Shown here piece by piece: positions 1 through 5,588 of a DNA stretch of 6,439 nucleotides (its first letter is position 1; each line of letters opens with the position of its first letter). The notes under the pieces are model-generated. The model searched no databases and was not told the DNA's origin. It worked only from the letters and a program-made list of their open reading frames with translations. This stretch comes from an uncultured bacterium (GTDB lineage: Bacteria > Patescibacteriota > Saccharimonadia > Saccharimonadales > CAIOMD01): positions 1 to 6,439 of the forward strand of contig CAIRQE010000113.1 in NCBI GenBank assembly GCA_903880655.1, given 5' to 3'. A program made the translations under genes and the position numbers.

Positions 1-1
1 G

Positions 2-94
2 GAATATTTAGCACTATCTAGTTTAATCAATAAAACTTTATTGGCTTTTTGCACAAACCCACCAGATGAAGTTACTCTTTCTATGATTCAATAA
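2..94 (+). CDS. Possible C-terminal end of a plus-strand gene running in from the left edge (partial)
   Basis: This plus-strand frame is open from the window edge to TAA at 92-94 and encodes 30 residues ending in NPPDEVTLSMIQ. The other two plus frames stop within the first 21 bases. If real, it is the tail of a gene convergent with the HExxH gene that ends at 139. Thirty open codons can occur by chance and I recognise no family, so this is tentative. Confidence 0.3.
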   Translation, partial: EYLALSSLINKTLLAFCTNPPDEVTLSMIQ

Positions 95-97
95 TAA

Positions 98-124
98 CAA
101 AAAACTCTCTCGCAAGAAGTAGTT
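98..124 (-). terminator. Weak candidate terminator after the HExxH gene
   Basis: Read on the minus strand, AACU-(A)-CUU can pair with GAG-AGUU around a short loop, followed by a run of T. It starts 15 bases after the stop codon of the 139-774 gene. The stem is short (about 7 pairs, one U-G, one bulge), so this is only a plausible intrinsic terminator. The rest of 1-138 shows only a 7-base A/T-rich inverted repeat (CAATAAA/TTTATTG at about 29-44) and the possible gene tail. Confidence 0.3.
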
Positions 125-138
125 AAAGCAAATATCTC

Positions 139-774
139 CTACTGTTCAGCTTGAAGTTTTTTGTATGAGGCTCTAAGTTTTTCTATTATTTCCAAATAGC
201 CGTGCTTATCCACATAACCCCAGGCATTTATGTAATCAGTGGCTTTGATTTTTTTAATGCCAGCAATATCTCTTTCTAGGCGTTCAGGTGCATTGAGTAC
301 ATCAAGATAAATTGCTTTGTGTACTGCGTGGACTGGTATATGAACCAAAGTACCAAAGGTATGTTCTTTGCCAAACAGCTTTTGCCACTCAACTAGTATC
401 ATCGTTTCGTGTGGTATCGATGTATTGTCGGTCAAAAGACGATGTAATAGCTCGTGGGTAAGAATATCAACAAATTGATCCGGTTCTTTTATAACACCAA
501 TTACCATAGGGTCGCTAAACGCATTAAACCAAGGAGCGATATGCACATCTATAATGTTTTGCCTAAATGATAAATCAAGCAGGTCGGTCATAGAAGTTAG
601 TATTTGCTTTTCAAACGGCTTCCACGCTTTGCGATAATCAGCAACTCTTTTTTCCATCCAATCATCATCAGCTAGTGTTTTGTCTTTGCCCCATAGTTCG
701 TGCAAGTGTCTTGATGCATTTTCACGCAATAACCAAGCGTCTTTAATTCGAATTTCTGGTATGGGATTTTTCAT
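139..774 (-). CDS. HExxH-motif protein, probable zinc-dependent peptidase-like protein (211 aa)
   Basis: Family not recognised. The informative motif is HELLH at residues 107-111, preceded by the hydrophobic stretch FVDILT, which is the usual look of a zincin active-site helix with two zinc-binding histidines and a catalytic glutamate. A second His-rich segment (HIPVHAVHKAIY, residues 145-156) or an acidic residue nearby could supply the third ligand; I cannot tell which. There is no signal peptide or membrane helix, so it is probably cytoplasmic. The N-terminal 70 residues are charged and helical; the C-terminus is lysine-rich and helical. The ATG is supported by a well-placed promoter 6 bases upstream, implying a leaderless mRNA. 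It follows the TOMM-like operon on the same strand but has its own promoter. A role in cutting the modified precursor's leader is possible but unproven. Confidence 0.75.
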   Translation of the reverse strand: MKNPIPEIRIKDAWLLRENASRHLHELWGKDKTLADDDWMEKRVADYRKAWKPFEKQILTSMTDLLDLSFRQNIIDVHIAPWFNAFSDPMVIGVIKEPDQFVDILTHELLHRLLTDNTSIPHETMILVEWQKLFGKEHTFGTLVHIPVHAVHKAIYLDVLNAPERLERDIAGIKKIKATDYINAWGYVDKHGYLEIIEKLRASYKKLQAEQ

Positions 775-780
775 GGGTTC

Positions 781-809
781 AGTATATCGAAATATGAAAA
801 ATTGACCAA
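781..809 (-). promoter_or_regulatory. Promoter of the HExxH gene, leaderless type
   Basis: On the minus strand a -35-like TTGGTC (804-809) is followed after exactly 17 bases by TATACT (781-786), a good -10. Only 6 bases separate the -10 from the ATG at 774, so transcription should start at or within a base or two of the A of ATG. No Shine-Dalgarno sequence is present, consistent with a leaderless transcript. Confidence 0.6.
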
Positions 810-832
810 ATCAACAATACTTATGCATATGC

Positions 833-863
833 TTGGAGGGCCAGTGAAGATGCTATTACAACT
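833..863 (-). repeat. Bipartite intergenic motif, copy A
   Basis: On the minus strand this reads AGTTGTAATA, 10 variable bases, TGGCCCTCCAA. It lies 13 bases after the stop codon of the SagB-type gene and 58 bases before the ATG of the HExxH gene. The right half is identical in copies A, B and C, and the left half differs from B and C at two positions (TA for CG). It is enclosed by a 7-base inverted repeat, AACAATA (813-819) and TATTGTT (863-869). Confidence 0.7.
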
Positions 864-876
864 ATTGTTAGAAACG

Positions 877-1593
877 TTACTTGCCAACTAAATAGCCGAG
901 GGATATATGTGCATTAGTTGTTTGAAGTTTTAATATCCGTTTCCAGACCTCGTCTTGCATGCCTCCAACTGCTACACCCTTTAGCTTGGATGATTCAGCG
1001 ATCTGTAATGAAAGCTGTTGGAGTGCAGCACCAACTTCTAGTAACGCAAATCTTCCTCCTCGTTCTCCGTATTTAGTTGTAGAACGATCTGGAAAAGTAA
1101 CAAATATAATTAGCAGGCTCGGAACACCAACTACATTTATATTCAAAGATTTACTCGCTTCATCCCATGATGGCCCATTGTCTGAAATAATTACAGAACC
1201 GTGTTTTTCGGGGTCATAATAAATAATCTTGCCGGAGTATTTCTCTACATTAAAGGCTAGACAAAATATTTCAGTGACATATGTTGCACCTGCAGAAGGA
1301 TATCCTCTATGTTCAAGTCCATTCCATGCTTTGAAGCTAGATAGTAGTAGACCCAGCTCTTTTAGTGATAATTCTTCATTATCGAAATTACGTACACTTT
1401 TCCTTGTTTTTGAAATCTTATTAATTCGACTTTTTAATATGGGTAGTGCAATAGGTTCTGAAGGATATTCTAGAATTAATTCTTTATCGTCGCTATCGTA
1501 AGAGCTAAGTTTCTGTGAAAATTGTTGTTCATTAAATTTATCTAAACTTGAAGCTTCCCAGAATTTTTCGAATATAGTCTCATCTTCATTCAT
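877..1593 (-). CDS. SagB-type nitroreductase-fold FMN dehydrogenase (azoline oxidase, 238 aa)
   Basis: In TOMM pathways this enzyme uses FMN to oxidise thiazolines/oxazolines made by the YcaO cyclodehydratase to aromatic thiazoles/oxazoles, in the cytoplasm. The family signature is clear: TRKSVRNF (63-70, basic residues for the FMN phosphate), PSAGATYVTE (99-108), and the SagB hallmark KYGERGGRFALLEVGA (174-189) before a helix ending in VGGMQDE. It ends in GYLVGK as a compact single-domain form. The ATG lies 2 bases after the YcaO stop codon, with AGG 6 bases upstream as a weak ribosome site, so translation is probably coupled. Last gene of the operon. A general nitroreductase is less likely given the SagB-specific KYGxRG-RxxLLExG block and the YcaO neighbour. 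I would call it sagB-like but give no symbol because the lineage differs from the streptococcal locus. Confidence 0.92.
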   Translation of the reverse strand: MNEDETIFEKFWEASSLDKFNEQQFSQKLSSYDSDDKELILEYPSEPIALPILKSRINKISKTRKSVRNFDNEELSLKELGLLLSSFKAWNGLEHRGYPSAGATYVTEIFCLAFNVEKYSGKIIYYDPEKHGSVIISDNGPSWDEASKSLNINVVGVPSLLIIFVTFPDRSTTKYGERGGRFALLEVGAALQQLSLQIAESSKLKGVAVGGMQDEVWKRILKLQTTNAHISLGYLVGK

Positions 1594-1595
1594 AT

Positions 1596-2864
1596 TTAAC
1601 CTAAAGGATGAGGCATTAAGTTAGGAAATTCAAGTTTATAATCCGCCCACGGATATCGATTATGTAGCTTTTTGTGTATATTACCGATGAGTGGCCATTC
1701 CTGATGTGCGAAAATAGGTGCAAGGTCTGGGGAGGTTACTCTTACTACTCGTACTCCAAGTTGGTCGGCATCAATCGTGGTCAAATCACGATAGAATAAA
1801 CGAATATTGTTTTTAAGAAATGCTTTCTTCACTATTTTAAGTGCATGTTCAGTATCAATTACTTTTCCTTTAAGTGAAACTTCATAAATCTTTTTTGTGT
1901 TGCTAAACATTGGCAAGGTGTGCCATAGCTCAGGATTTAGAGTGTAGAATATAGCATGCTCATCAAAAGATTTTACCTTATACGGATCAATTATATTTGA
2001 AGCATCAACGTGTTTTTCATAAATCCCAGCAAATAAAACTCCCTGATTCCATTCTAGGAACGCTTTTTCTAATGCGTTTGTCCAAGTTTCTCGACAGGCT
2101 ACCCCTAGTGAGTAGCGCCATTTACCTCTTTTTTGTATACCTCCAGCCACTGCGATAACTGGAAACGGACTATACTTAGGAGTTAAATCAAAAATCCACA
2201 TTTCACCATCTAAAGCTTTTACTTTTTCTGAGTATTTTGAAGGCACTTTTATTGATCGAGCCGGCACACTATGTAGCCATGTCATCATTAGCGCATCACG
2301 TTCTATGAGCTCCTGAATAGCTCTTAAGAGAGCTTGATGAGCGGTTGGTCCTGCTGCAAGTCCAGATGAGGTAGGAATGCCAGTTTGATAGTCGTCACGG
2401 AGCACTACGAGCGGATGGGGTATCCATACTTCTTTGTTATTTTGGAAATCAAAGACGTTTGTCAATAAACATTTATCCGAATAAATATTTTCAAATGGGA
2501 AAGCTGGATCGTTTCTTTGTTCTTTAGTGAATAAGCACCATTCTTGGGCGTCTATTTGTTTATTTTTATCAACTAACAGTTTAGATTTTAAGGGCACTTG
2601 AATTAGTGTTGCACAATATCTTTCTATGGCCTCACCTATTGCAGCTAACTTTGCATCTTCTTCATTTCTTCCGATGCCTCCAGCTGCACTTTCCCATGGG
2701 GATTGAATAGAGCCAGGTACGCCCATATGAATAATATCCTGAACATCACTTAGGGATACTTCAGCGCGTTGAGGTTCGAGCGAAATGCCGTGTCTATTGT
2801 TGGGTGCTTGAATTAGTAGGGTTCTGCTGAGATGGTTCTTCTGTATTTGTTGATTCTTCGTCAT
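1596..2864 (-). CDS. YcaO-family azoline-forming cyclodehydratase (SagD-like, 422 aa)
   Basis: YcaO proteins of TOMM clusters activate peptide backbone amides with ATP so that Cys/Ser/Thr side chains cyclise to azolines. Visible family blocks are SPWESAAGGIGRNEEDAKLA (55-74), the ATP/Mg-binding GEAIERYCA (77-85), the segment RAIQELIERDA (181-191), the late helix EKAFLEW (266-272), and FYRDLTT (357-363). TOMM YcaO proteins usually end in a proline-rich PxPxP tail that shapes the active site; here the end is FPNLMPHPLG, a degenerate version. Full length for the family. The ATG lies 71 bases inside the preceding gene, with GGAG 4 bases upstream. The next in-frame Met is residue 47, close to the conserved core, so this start is preferred. 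Its partner is the E1-like protein and its substrate the poly-Cys protein of the same operon. Confidence 0.94.
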   Translation of the reverse strand: MTKNQQIQKNHLSRTLLIQAPNNRHGISLEPQRAEVSLSDVQDIIHMGVPGSIQSPWESAAGGIGRNEEDAKLAAIGEAIERYCATLIQVPLKSKLLVDKNKQIDAQEWCLFTKEQRNDPAFPFENIYSDKCLLTNVFDFQNNKEVWIPHPLVVLRDDYQTGIPTSSGLAAGPTAHQALLRAIQELIERDALMMTWLHSVPARSIKVPSKYSEKVKALDGEMWIFDLTPKYSPFPVIAVAGGIQKRGKWRYSLGVACRETWTNALEKAFLEWNQGVLFAGIYEKHVDASNIIDPYKVKSFDEHAIFYTLNPELWHTLPMFSNTKKIYEVSLKGKVIDTEHALKIVKKAFLKNNIRLFYRDLTTIDADQLGVRVVRVTSPDLAPIFAHQEWPLIGNIHKKLHNRYPWADYKLEFPNLMPHPLG

Positions 2865-3540
2865 GTTGCTCCATTTTATGATCTTGATTAGGTGATTGGG
2901 GGTATACGGCTTGGATAGTCGACGTTTCTAAGACTTCTTTATTAACCTCTTTACCAAGATGTCGATGATACCAAATAGTAATCCAGCCAACTACTACGGG
3001 CACCATTGCTATATAAACAATTCCGCCAACGCCAGTAAAAATAAGCGCTGCTCCCCCAGCGAGCTCTGCCGTGAATGCAACCGCAATAAGAGAAGTTACT
3101 AAAAAGGCTCGCTTTAATGGTTTTTCTATATGCACTCTCTTGTATAGATATAAAAGCACCAAGAAAGGAACTATGATTATCGATGGGTAGATAAATACAG
3201 ATCCTGTATTAGTGCATGTGGTAAAAGGAGTGCCAATTACAGATCCTGAAAAAATAATGCTTTGTTCGCTGCAAGATCTGAGAAGAGTGTTGATAGACCA
3301 AAACCCTAAATAAACTAGTCCGGCAGTAATGGGTACAAAGAGTGCAGCAAGCAATGTTAGTAATTTGCGGTCTGGGATCTGATGCTTAGTCCCTTCCTTG
3401 GAAATTCTTTGAGCTAACAGCGTAGAAGATGCTATTGATGTTGCTAGGCAACAACAGCAACAACAGCAAGAAGAACATGTAGGAGTAGCGACCGCGTTAG
3501 ATAATCTTTTGTCGTCAAATTGAGTTATTAATGCTTTCAT
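2794..3540 (-). CDS. SagA-like poly-cysteine precursor fused to a four-helix membrane protein (248 aa)
   Basis: Likely substrate of the operon's modification enzymes. Residues 1-20 (MKALITQFDDKRLSNAVATP) resemble a short RiPP leader. Residues 21-31 are TCSS plus seven consecutive Cys, followed by LATSIASSTLLAQ; this closely resembles the core of streptolysin S, with its Cys run followed by S/T-rich sequence. Unlike SagA (about 50 residues), the chain continues into roughly four hydrophobic helices at about 59-81, 116-134, 145-165 and 165-190, with basic loops (KRVHIEKPLKR, YHRHLGK) and a hydrophilic Gln/Glu/Ser-rich tail (about 195-248). There is no classical signal peptide. The start overlaps the E1-like gene as ATGA with no clear Shine-Dalgarno sequence, implying translational coupling; the 3' end overlaps YcaO by 71 bases. 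I do not recognise the membrane domain; it could anchor, export or give immunity to the modified segment. Alternatively the Cys run could be lipidated or bind metal, but the YcaO/SagB context argues for azoles. Confidence 0.88.
   Translation of the reverse strand: MKALITQFDDKRLSNAVATPTCSSCCCCCCCLATSIASSTLLAQRISKEGTKHQIPDRKLLTLLAALFVPITAGLVYLGFWSINTLLRSCSEQSIIFSGSVIGTPFTTCTNTGSVFIYPSIIIVPFLVLLYLYKRVHIEKPLKRAFLVTSLIAVAFTAELAGGAALIFTGVGGIVYIAMVPVVVGWITIWYHRHLGKEVNKEVLETSTIQAVYPQSPNQDHKMEQHDEESTNTEEPSQQNPTNSSTQQ
3448..3468 (-). repeat. 9-base tandem repeat encoding the Cys7 run
   Basis: The seven Cys codons read TGC TGT TGT TGC TGT TGT TGC, an exact 9-base unit (TGCTGTTGT) repeated twice plus one TGC. 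Such a repeat can expand or contract in frame by slippage, so the number of Cys residues may vary between strains. An eighth Cys codon (residue 22) is at 3475-3477, separated by two Ser codons. Confidence 0.9.
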
Positions 3541-4325
3541 ACTTTAGTCCATGGTAATACTAATGATCCGTTCAGGTCAAACCTATTTTTTGAACATATT
3601 GGACATAGGGGCACTTTAAGCAACTGATCTTTATTAATTGACCTATCTAGAAAATTCCATGAAATAGTCTTATTAGTTAGACTCATATCGTTGTTTGCAA
3701 TTCTATTTAGTTCCGTTGAAACTAATTCGGATGCAACCCCTAAGTATCTCTTTGATATTTGAGGTAAGACTGGAGGATCCTCATCACCCCATCTGGAGCT
3801 AATTCTTCCCTGCAAGCAAGCTATACATGCTGTTTCACCAGGAAAAACCAAAGGCCCAATAGAAATAGTGTGATGGAACGCAAGATCTACAAATAGATGT
3901 GGCTTGGTTATATTTTGATAATCTATCTTAGCTAGCAATTCGGCGTAAGTGCTATTTATTCGAATTACTAATGCAAGATCATATTCTTGATTCGAATCAA
4001 CCATCAATAGACCATTATCAAAATTTAGCTTAAGCTTGTTGTCGTCTCCTGCCACAGCAATCCTCATTACTTTACCTTTTTGTAATTCTGGAACTACGAT
4101 TTCTGCTGTAACCAATTCTTCAAATACACGTCGATCATGATCATTTAGGTTATCAATATCAAAAGTTTTGTCATGCTCTAATGATGAAAAAAACGATGTC
4201 TCTTCGCTTTCAAGTTCAATCTCATAACGCGCATCGGCACCGCCTGAAATAACTAGCGACTTATCATTCTGTTTTATATTCCATTCAGATAATAATTTAT
4301 AATTTTGCTTTTTTTGATTAGCCAC
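3537..4325 (-). CDS. E1-like TOMM cyclodehydratase partner / leader-binding protein (SagC-like, 262 aa)
   Basis: In TOMM systems this non-catalytic partner carries a leader-recognition (RRE-like) winged-helix region and a degenerate ThiF/E1 fold, and it stimulates the YcaO enzyme. The diagnostic part is GPLVFPGETACIACLQGR (157-174), matching the conserved Pro-Gly/Cys-x-x-Cys segment of the family. It pairs with CPIC (241-244), so C167, C170, C241 and C244 form the expected structural zinc site. RIAVAGDDNKL (88-98) sits where E1 proteins carry the Gly-rich nucleotide loop, but it is degenerate, as expected for a non-adenylating member. Residues about 1-80 would be the leader-binding domain. 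At 262 residues it is shorter than typical SagC proteins (around 350). The start is GTG, fixed by AAGGAG 5 bases upstream; an ATG is absent. First gene of the operon, overlapping the precursor gene by 4 bases. Confidence 0.88.
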   Translation of the reverse strand: MANQKKQNYKLLSEWNIKQNDKSLVISGGADARYEIELESEETSFFSSLEHDKTFDIDNLNDHDRRVFEELVTAEIVVPELQKGKVMRIAVAGDDNKLKLNFDNGLLMVDSNQEYDLALVIRINSTYAELLAKIDYQNITKPHLFVDLAFHHTISIGPLVFPGETACIACLQGRISSRWGDEDPPVLPQISKRYLGVASELVSTELNRIANNDMSLTNKTISWNFLDRSINKDQLLKVPLCPICSKNRFDLNGSLVLPWTKV

Positions 4326-4348
4326 TTAGTCTCCTTGATAGTAGTATA
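4326..4348 (-). promoter_or_regulatory. Operon promoter -10 and Shine-Dalgarno of the E1-like gene
   Basis: TATACT (4343-4348, minus strand) is a good -10 element preceded by an A/T-rich stretch; no convincing -35 lies 17 bases upstream. A strong AAGGAG (4331-4336) precedes the GTG by 5 bases. Unlike the other promoters here, this one leaves room for a short leader with a ribosome site, as suits a multi-gene operon beginning with GTG. Confidence 0.55.
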
Positions 4349-4381
4349 CAAAAAATAAAAACAGAGGGAAACCATTTGTGA

Positions 4382-4540
4382 TTAAACCATAATCGTATTG
4401 GAGGTGCACTCATAGAAAAGTTTAAACCCATCCTTGATGAATTCAAGAGGTGGAGGGAACTGCTAGAAGTACCTTATAAAACACAAAAAGACAGACACGG
4501 GAGCGTTTCTTTAGATCGCAACAGATTGTTTAACCCGTAA
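4382..4540 (+). pseudogene. Plus-strand open frame, possible gene remnant, abutting the phosphotransferase gene
   Basis: The longest gene-free stretch near here (4326-4540, 215 bases) holds a plus-strand frame open from after a TGA (4379-4381) to TAA at 4538-4540, 52 codons. It has no ATG/GTG/TTG start. The sequence is protein-like (KFKPILDEFKRWRELLEVPY near the middle, ending NRLFNP). A GGAGG (4400-4404) lies 7 bases before an ATA codon (4412), as if a start codon had mutated. Its stop touches the stop codon of the minus-strand phosphotransferase gene at 4541. I recognise no family. It may be the decayed end of a lost gene, or chance. Confidence 0.35.
4398..4428 (-). repeat. Degenerate copy of the bipartite motif (copy D), upstream of the operon
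   Basis: On the minus strand the right half reads TGCACCTCCAA (9 of 11 identical to TGGCCCTCCAA) and the left half, at the same 10-base spacing, GGTTTAAACT (about 5 of 10). It lies 72 bases before the GTG of the operon's first gene, comparable with the other copies. By itself the match would be weak; position and orientation make it worth noting. Confidence 0.35.
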
Positions 4541-5425
4541 CTACATGTGCAACTTTGCCCTAATTTTTTCTACAGTCCGCTCAATATTGGCTTCATCATC
4601 TTTTCCTGCATGGAAGCCGAGGTTTATTATTTGTATCATGGCCTGTCGGACTGCTATTTTTTGCTTTAGATGTGAGTCCTGATTGCCGTAGGTTTTAAGT
4701 GCTGCTCCAAAAATTTCTTCGTCCTCTTCTAATTCGAGAAAGTCTTTTGAGCGATCAAAGTAAGCTACATCACCAAAATCAATAATGCCAACTGTCCCGC
4801 TTTCGTCGTATAGAACGTTCTCAAAATGTAAGTCGCCATGGCAAAGAACTGGCTCGCTGCCTAATTCAATTAGTTTTGATGGCCATTCTTCGTAGACTAG
4901 ATTATGCAGTTTATGTTGCTCAGTCTCTGTAAACCACTTCTGTATAATTGCCTTGCTGTCTTCATACCAACGTTGTATTTGCTTTGATTCATCCTCCAGA
5001 CTCATAGTTCTGGCGCCTGGAAGTTTAAGCTCATGGAAATGTTTTAAAAAGTCACCCAGAACATTTCCTACTGTTTGTTTCTGGCTGCTCTCTAGCTTAT
5101 CAATGATGCTGCTCACTGGCTGACCCTGTACGCCTTCATAGCCAAAATAAGCGTTTGCAGGGTGTTCCCACAGGATCTTTTGGGCCACAATTCTTACATT
5201 CAGGTTGGCCATAAACTTTATGGCAGCTATTTCGTACTTATATCTACTTTGTATTTTCTCGGAGCGTGGAAACTTGAAGTAGTAGCAATCGCCAAATGAA
5301 TAAACTCGGCTATCCCATCCACGGTCATTGAAGATAATTTCATCTGTACTGGAAAGTCCAGCAGTATCTTTAATAAGCTGTTTTTCATTTTCAATTATTG
5401 AGGCGTCAGTCTTTTGTGAGGGCAT
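4541..5425 (-). CDS. APH-like phosphotransferase / aminoglycoside-phosphotransferase-fold kinase (294 aa)
   Basis: A cytoplasmic kinase-fold enzyme of the APH/choline-kinase superfamily that transfers phosphate from ATP to a small molecule; the substrate cannot be told from sequence. The catalytic loop is CHGDLHFENVLYD (195-207, Asp198 as base and Asn203 as Mg ligand), followed by IIDFGD (214-219, the DFG-like Mg-binding Asp). Upstream, YFKFPR (49-54) supplies the probable ATP-binding Lys51 and YKYEIAAIK (62-70) the Glu partner. Length is typical for the family. Homologs include antibiotic-inactivating enzymes, but also many housekeeping and orphan kinases, so resistance should not be assumed. 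It is a single-gene unit with its own extended -10 promoter; its stop codon touches the plus-strand remnant at 4540. Confidence 0.9.
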   Translation of the reverse strand: MPSQKTDASIIENEKQLIKDTAGLSSTDEIIFNDRGWDSRVYSFGDCYYFKFPRSEKIQSRYKYEIAAIKFMANLNVRIVAQKILWEHPANAYFGYEGVQGQPVSSIIDKLESSQKQTVGNVLGDFLKHFHELKLPGARTMSLEDESKQIQRWYEDSKAIIQKWFTETEQHKLHNLVYEEWPSKLIELGSEPVLCHGDLHFENVLYDESGTVGIIDFGDVAYFDRSKDFLELEEDEEIFGAALKTYGNQDSHLKQKIAVRQAMIQIINLGFHAGKDDEANIERTVEKIRAKLHM

Positions 5426-5434
5426 TGTGCCCTA

Positions 5435-5443
5435 ATAATAGCA
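5435..5443 (-). promoter_or_regulatory. Extended -10 promoter of the phosphotransferase gene
   Basis: On the minus strand TGC (5441-5443) directly precedes TATTAT (5435-5440), an extended -10 arrangement. Nine bases separate it from the ATG at 5425, so the transcript would be leaderless or nearly so. There is no Shine-Dalgarno sequence and no clear -35. Confidence 0.45.
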
Positions 5444-5457
5444 AATGACAGGGGTGG

Positions 5458-5574
5458 GTGCTAGCTCGTTTTCAAATGGAGGTAAAATTAACACCTCTGG
5501 AAATTTTGGAGGGCCACAGTCTTGTCTATCGCAACTATAATCAACGGTAGTGGACGAGCTTATGTTGTAAGCAC
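5458..5574. repeat. Large inverted repeat spanning the spacer and enclosing motif copy B
   Basis: GTGCT plus AGCTCGT (5458-5469) can pair with ACGAGCT (5554-5560) and AGCAC (5570-5574), 12 pairs with a 9-base bulge on the right side. Inside lies a smaller hairpin, GAGGT (5479-5483) with ACCTC (5493-5497), and the bipartite motif copy B. No T-run follows, so it does not look like an intrinsic terminator. Confidence 0.4.
5506..5536 (-). repeat. Bipartite intergenic motif, copy B
   Basis: On the minus strand: AGTTGCGATA, 10 variable bases, TGGCCCTCCAA. Both halves are identical to copy C and the 10-base interval is preserved although its sequence differs. It lies 80 bases before the ATG of the phosphotransferase gene and 52 bases after the stop of the 2H phosphoesterase gene. 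Confidence 0.75.
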
Positions 5575-5588
5575 GATTCAGTAACAAA

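Noticed and set aside
959..1219. Plus-strand open frame of 86 codons
   Set aside because: It lies wholly opposite the well-supported SagB-type gene and has low-complexity Ser/Pro composition with no family resemblance; it is an antisense shadow.
1229..1501. Plus-strand open frame of 90 codons
   Set aside because: It is also antisense to the SagB-type gene, whose FMN-binding motifs are intact in the other strand; no ribosome site or motif supports it.
3448..3477. Cys run as a sequencing or assembly artefact
   Set aside because: The frame stays open for 248 codons, codons alternate TGC/TGT in a regular pattern, and the neighbours are exactly the enzymes expected for a Cys-rich substrate.
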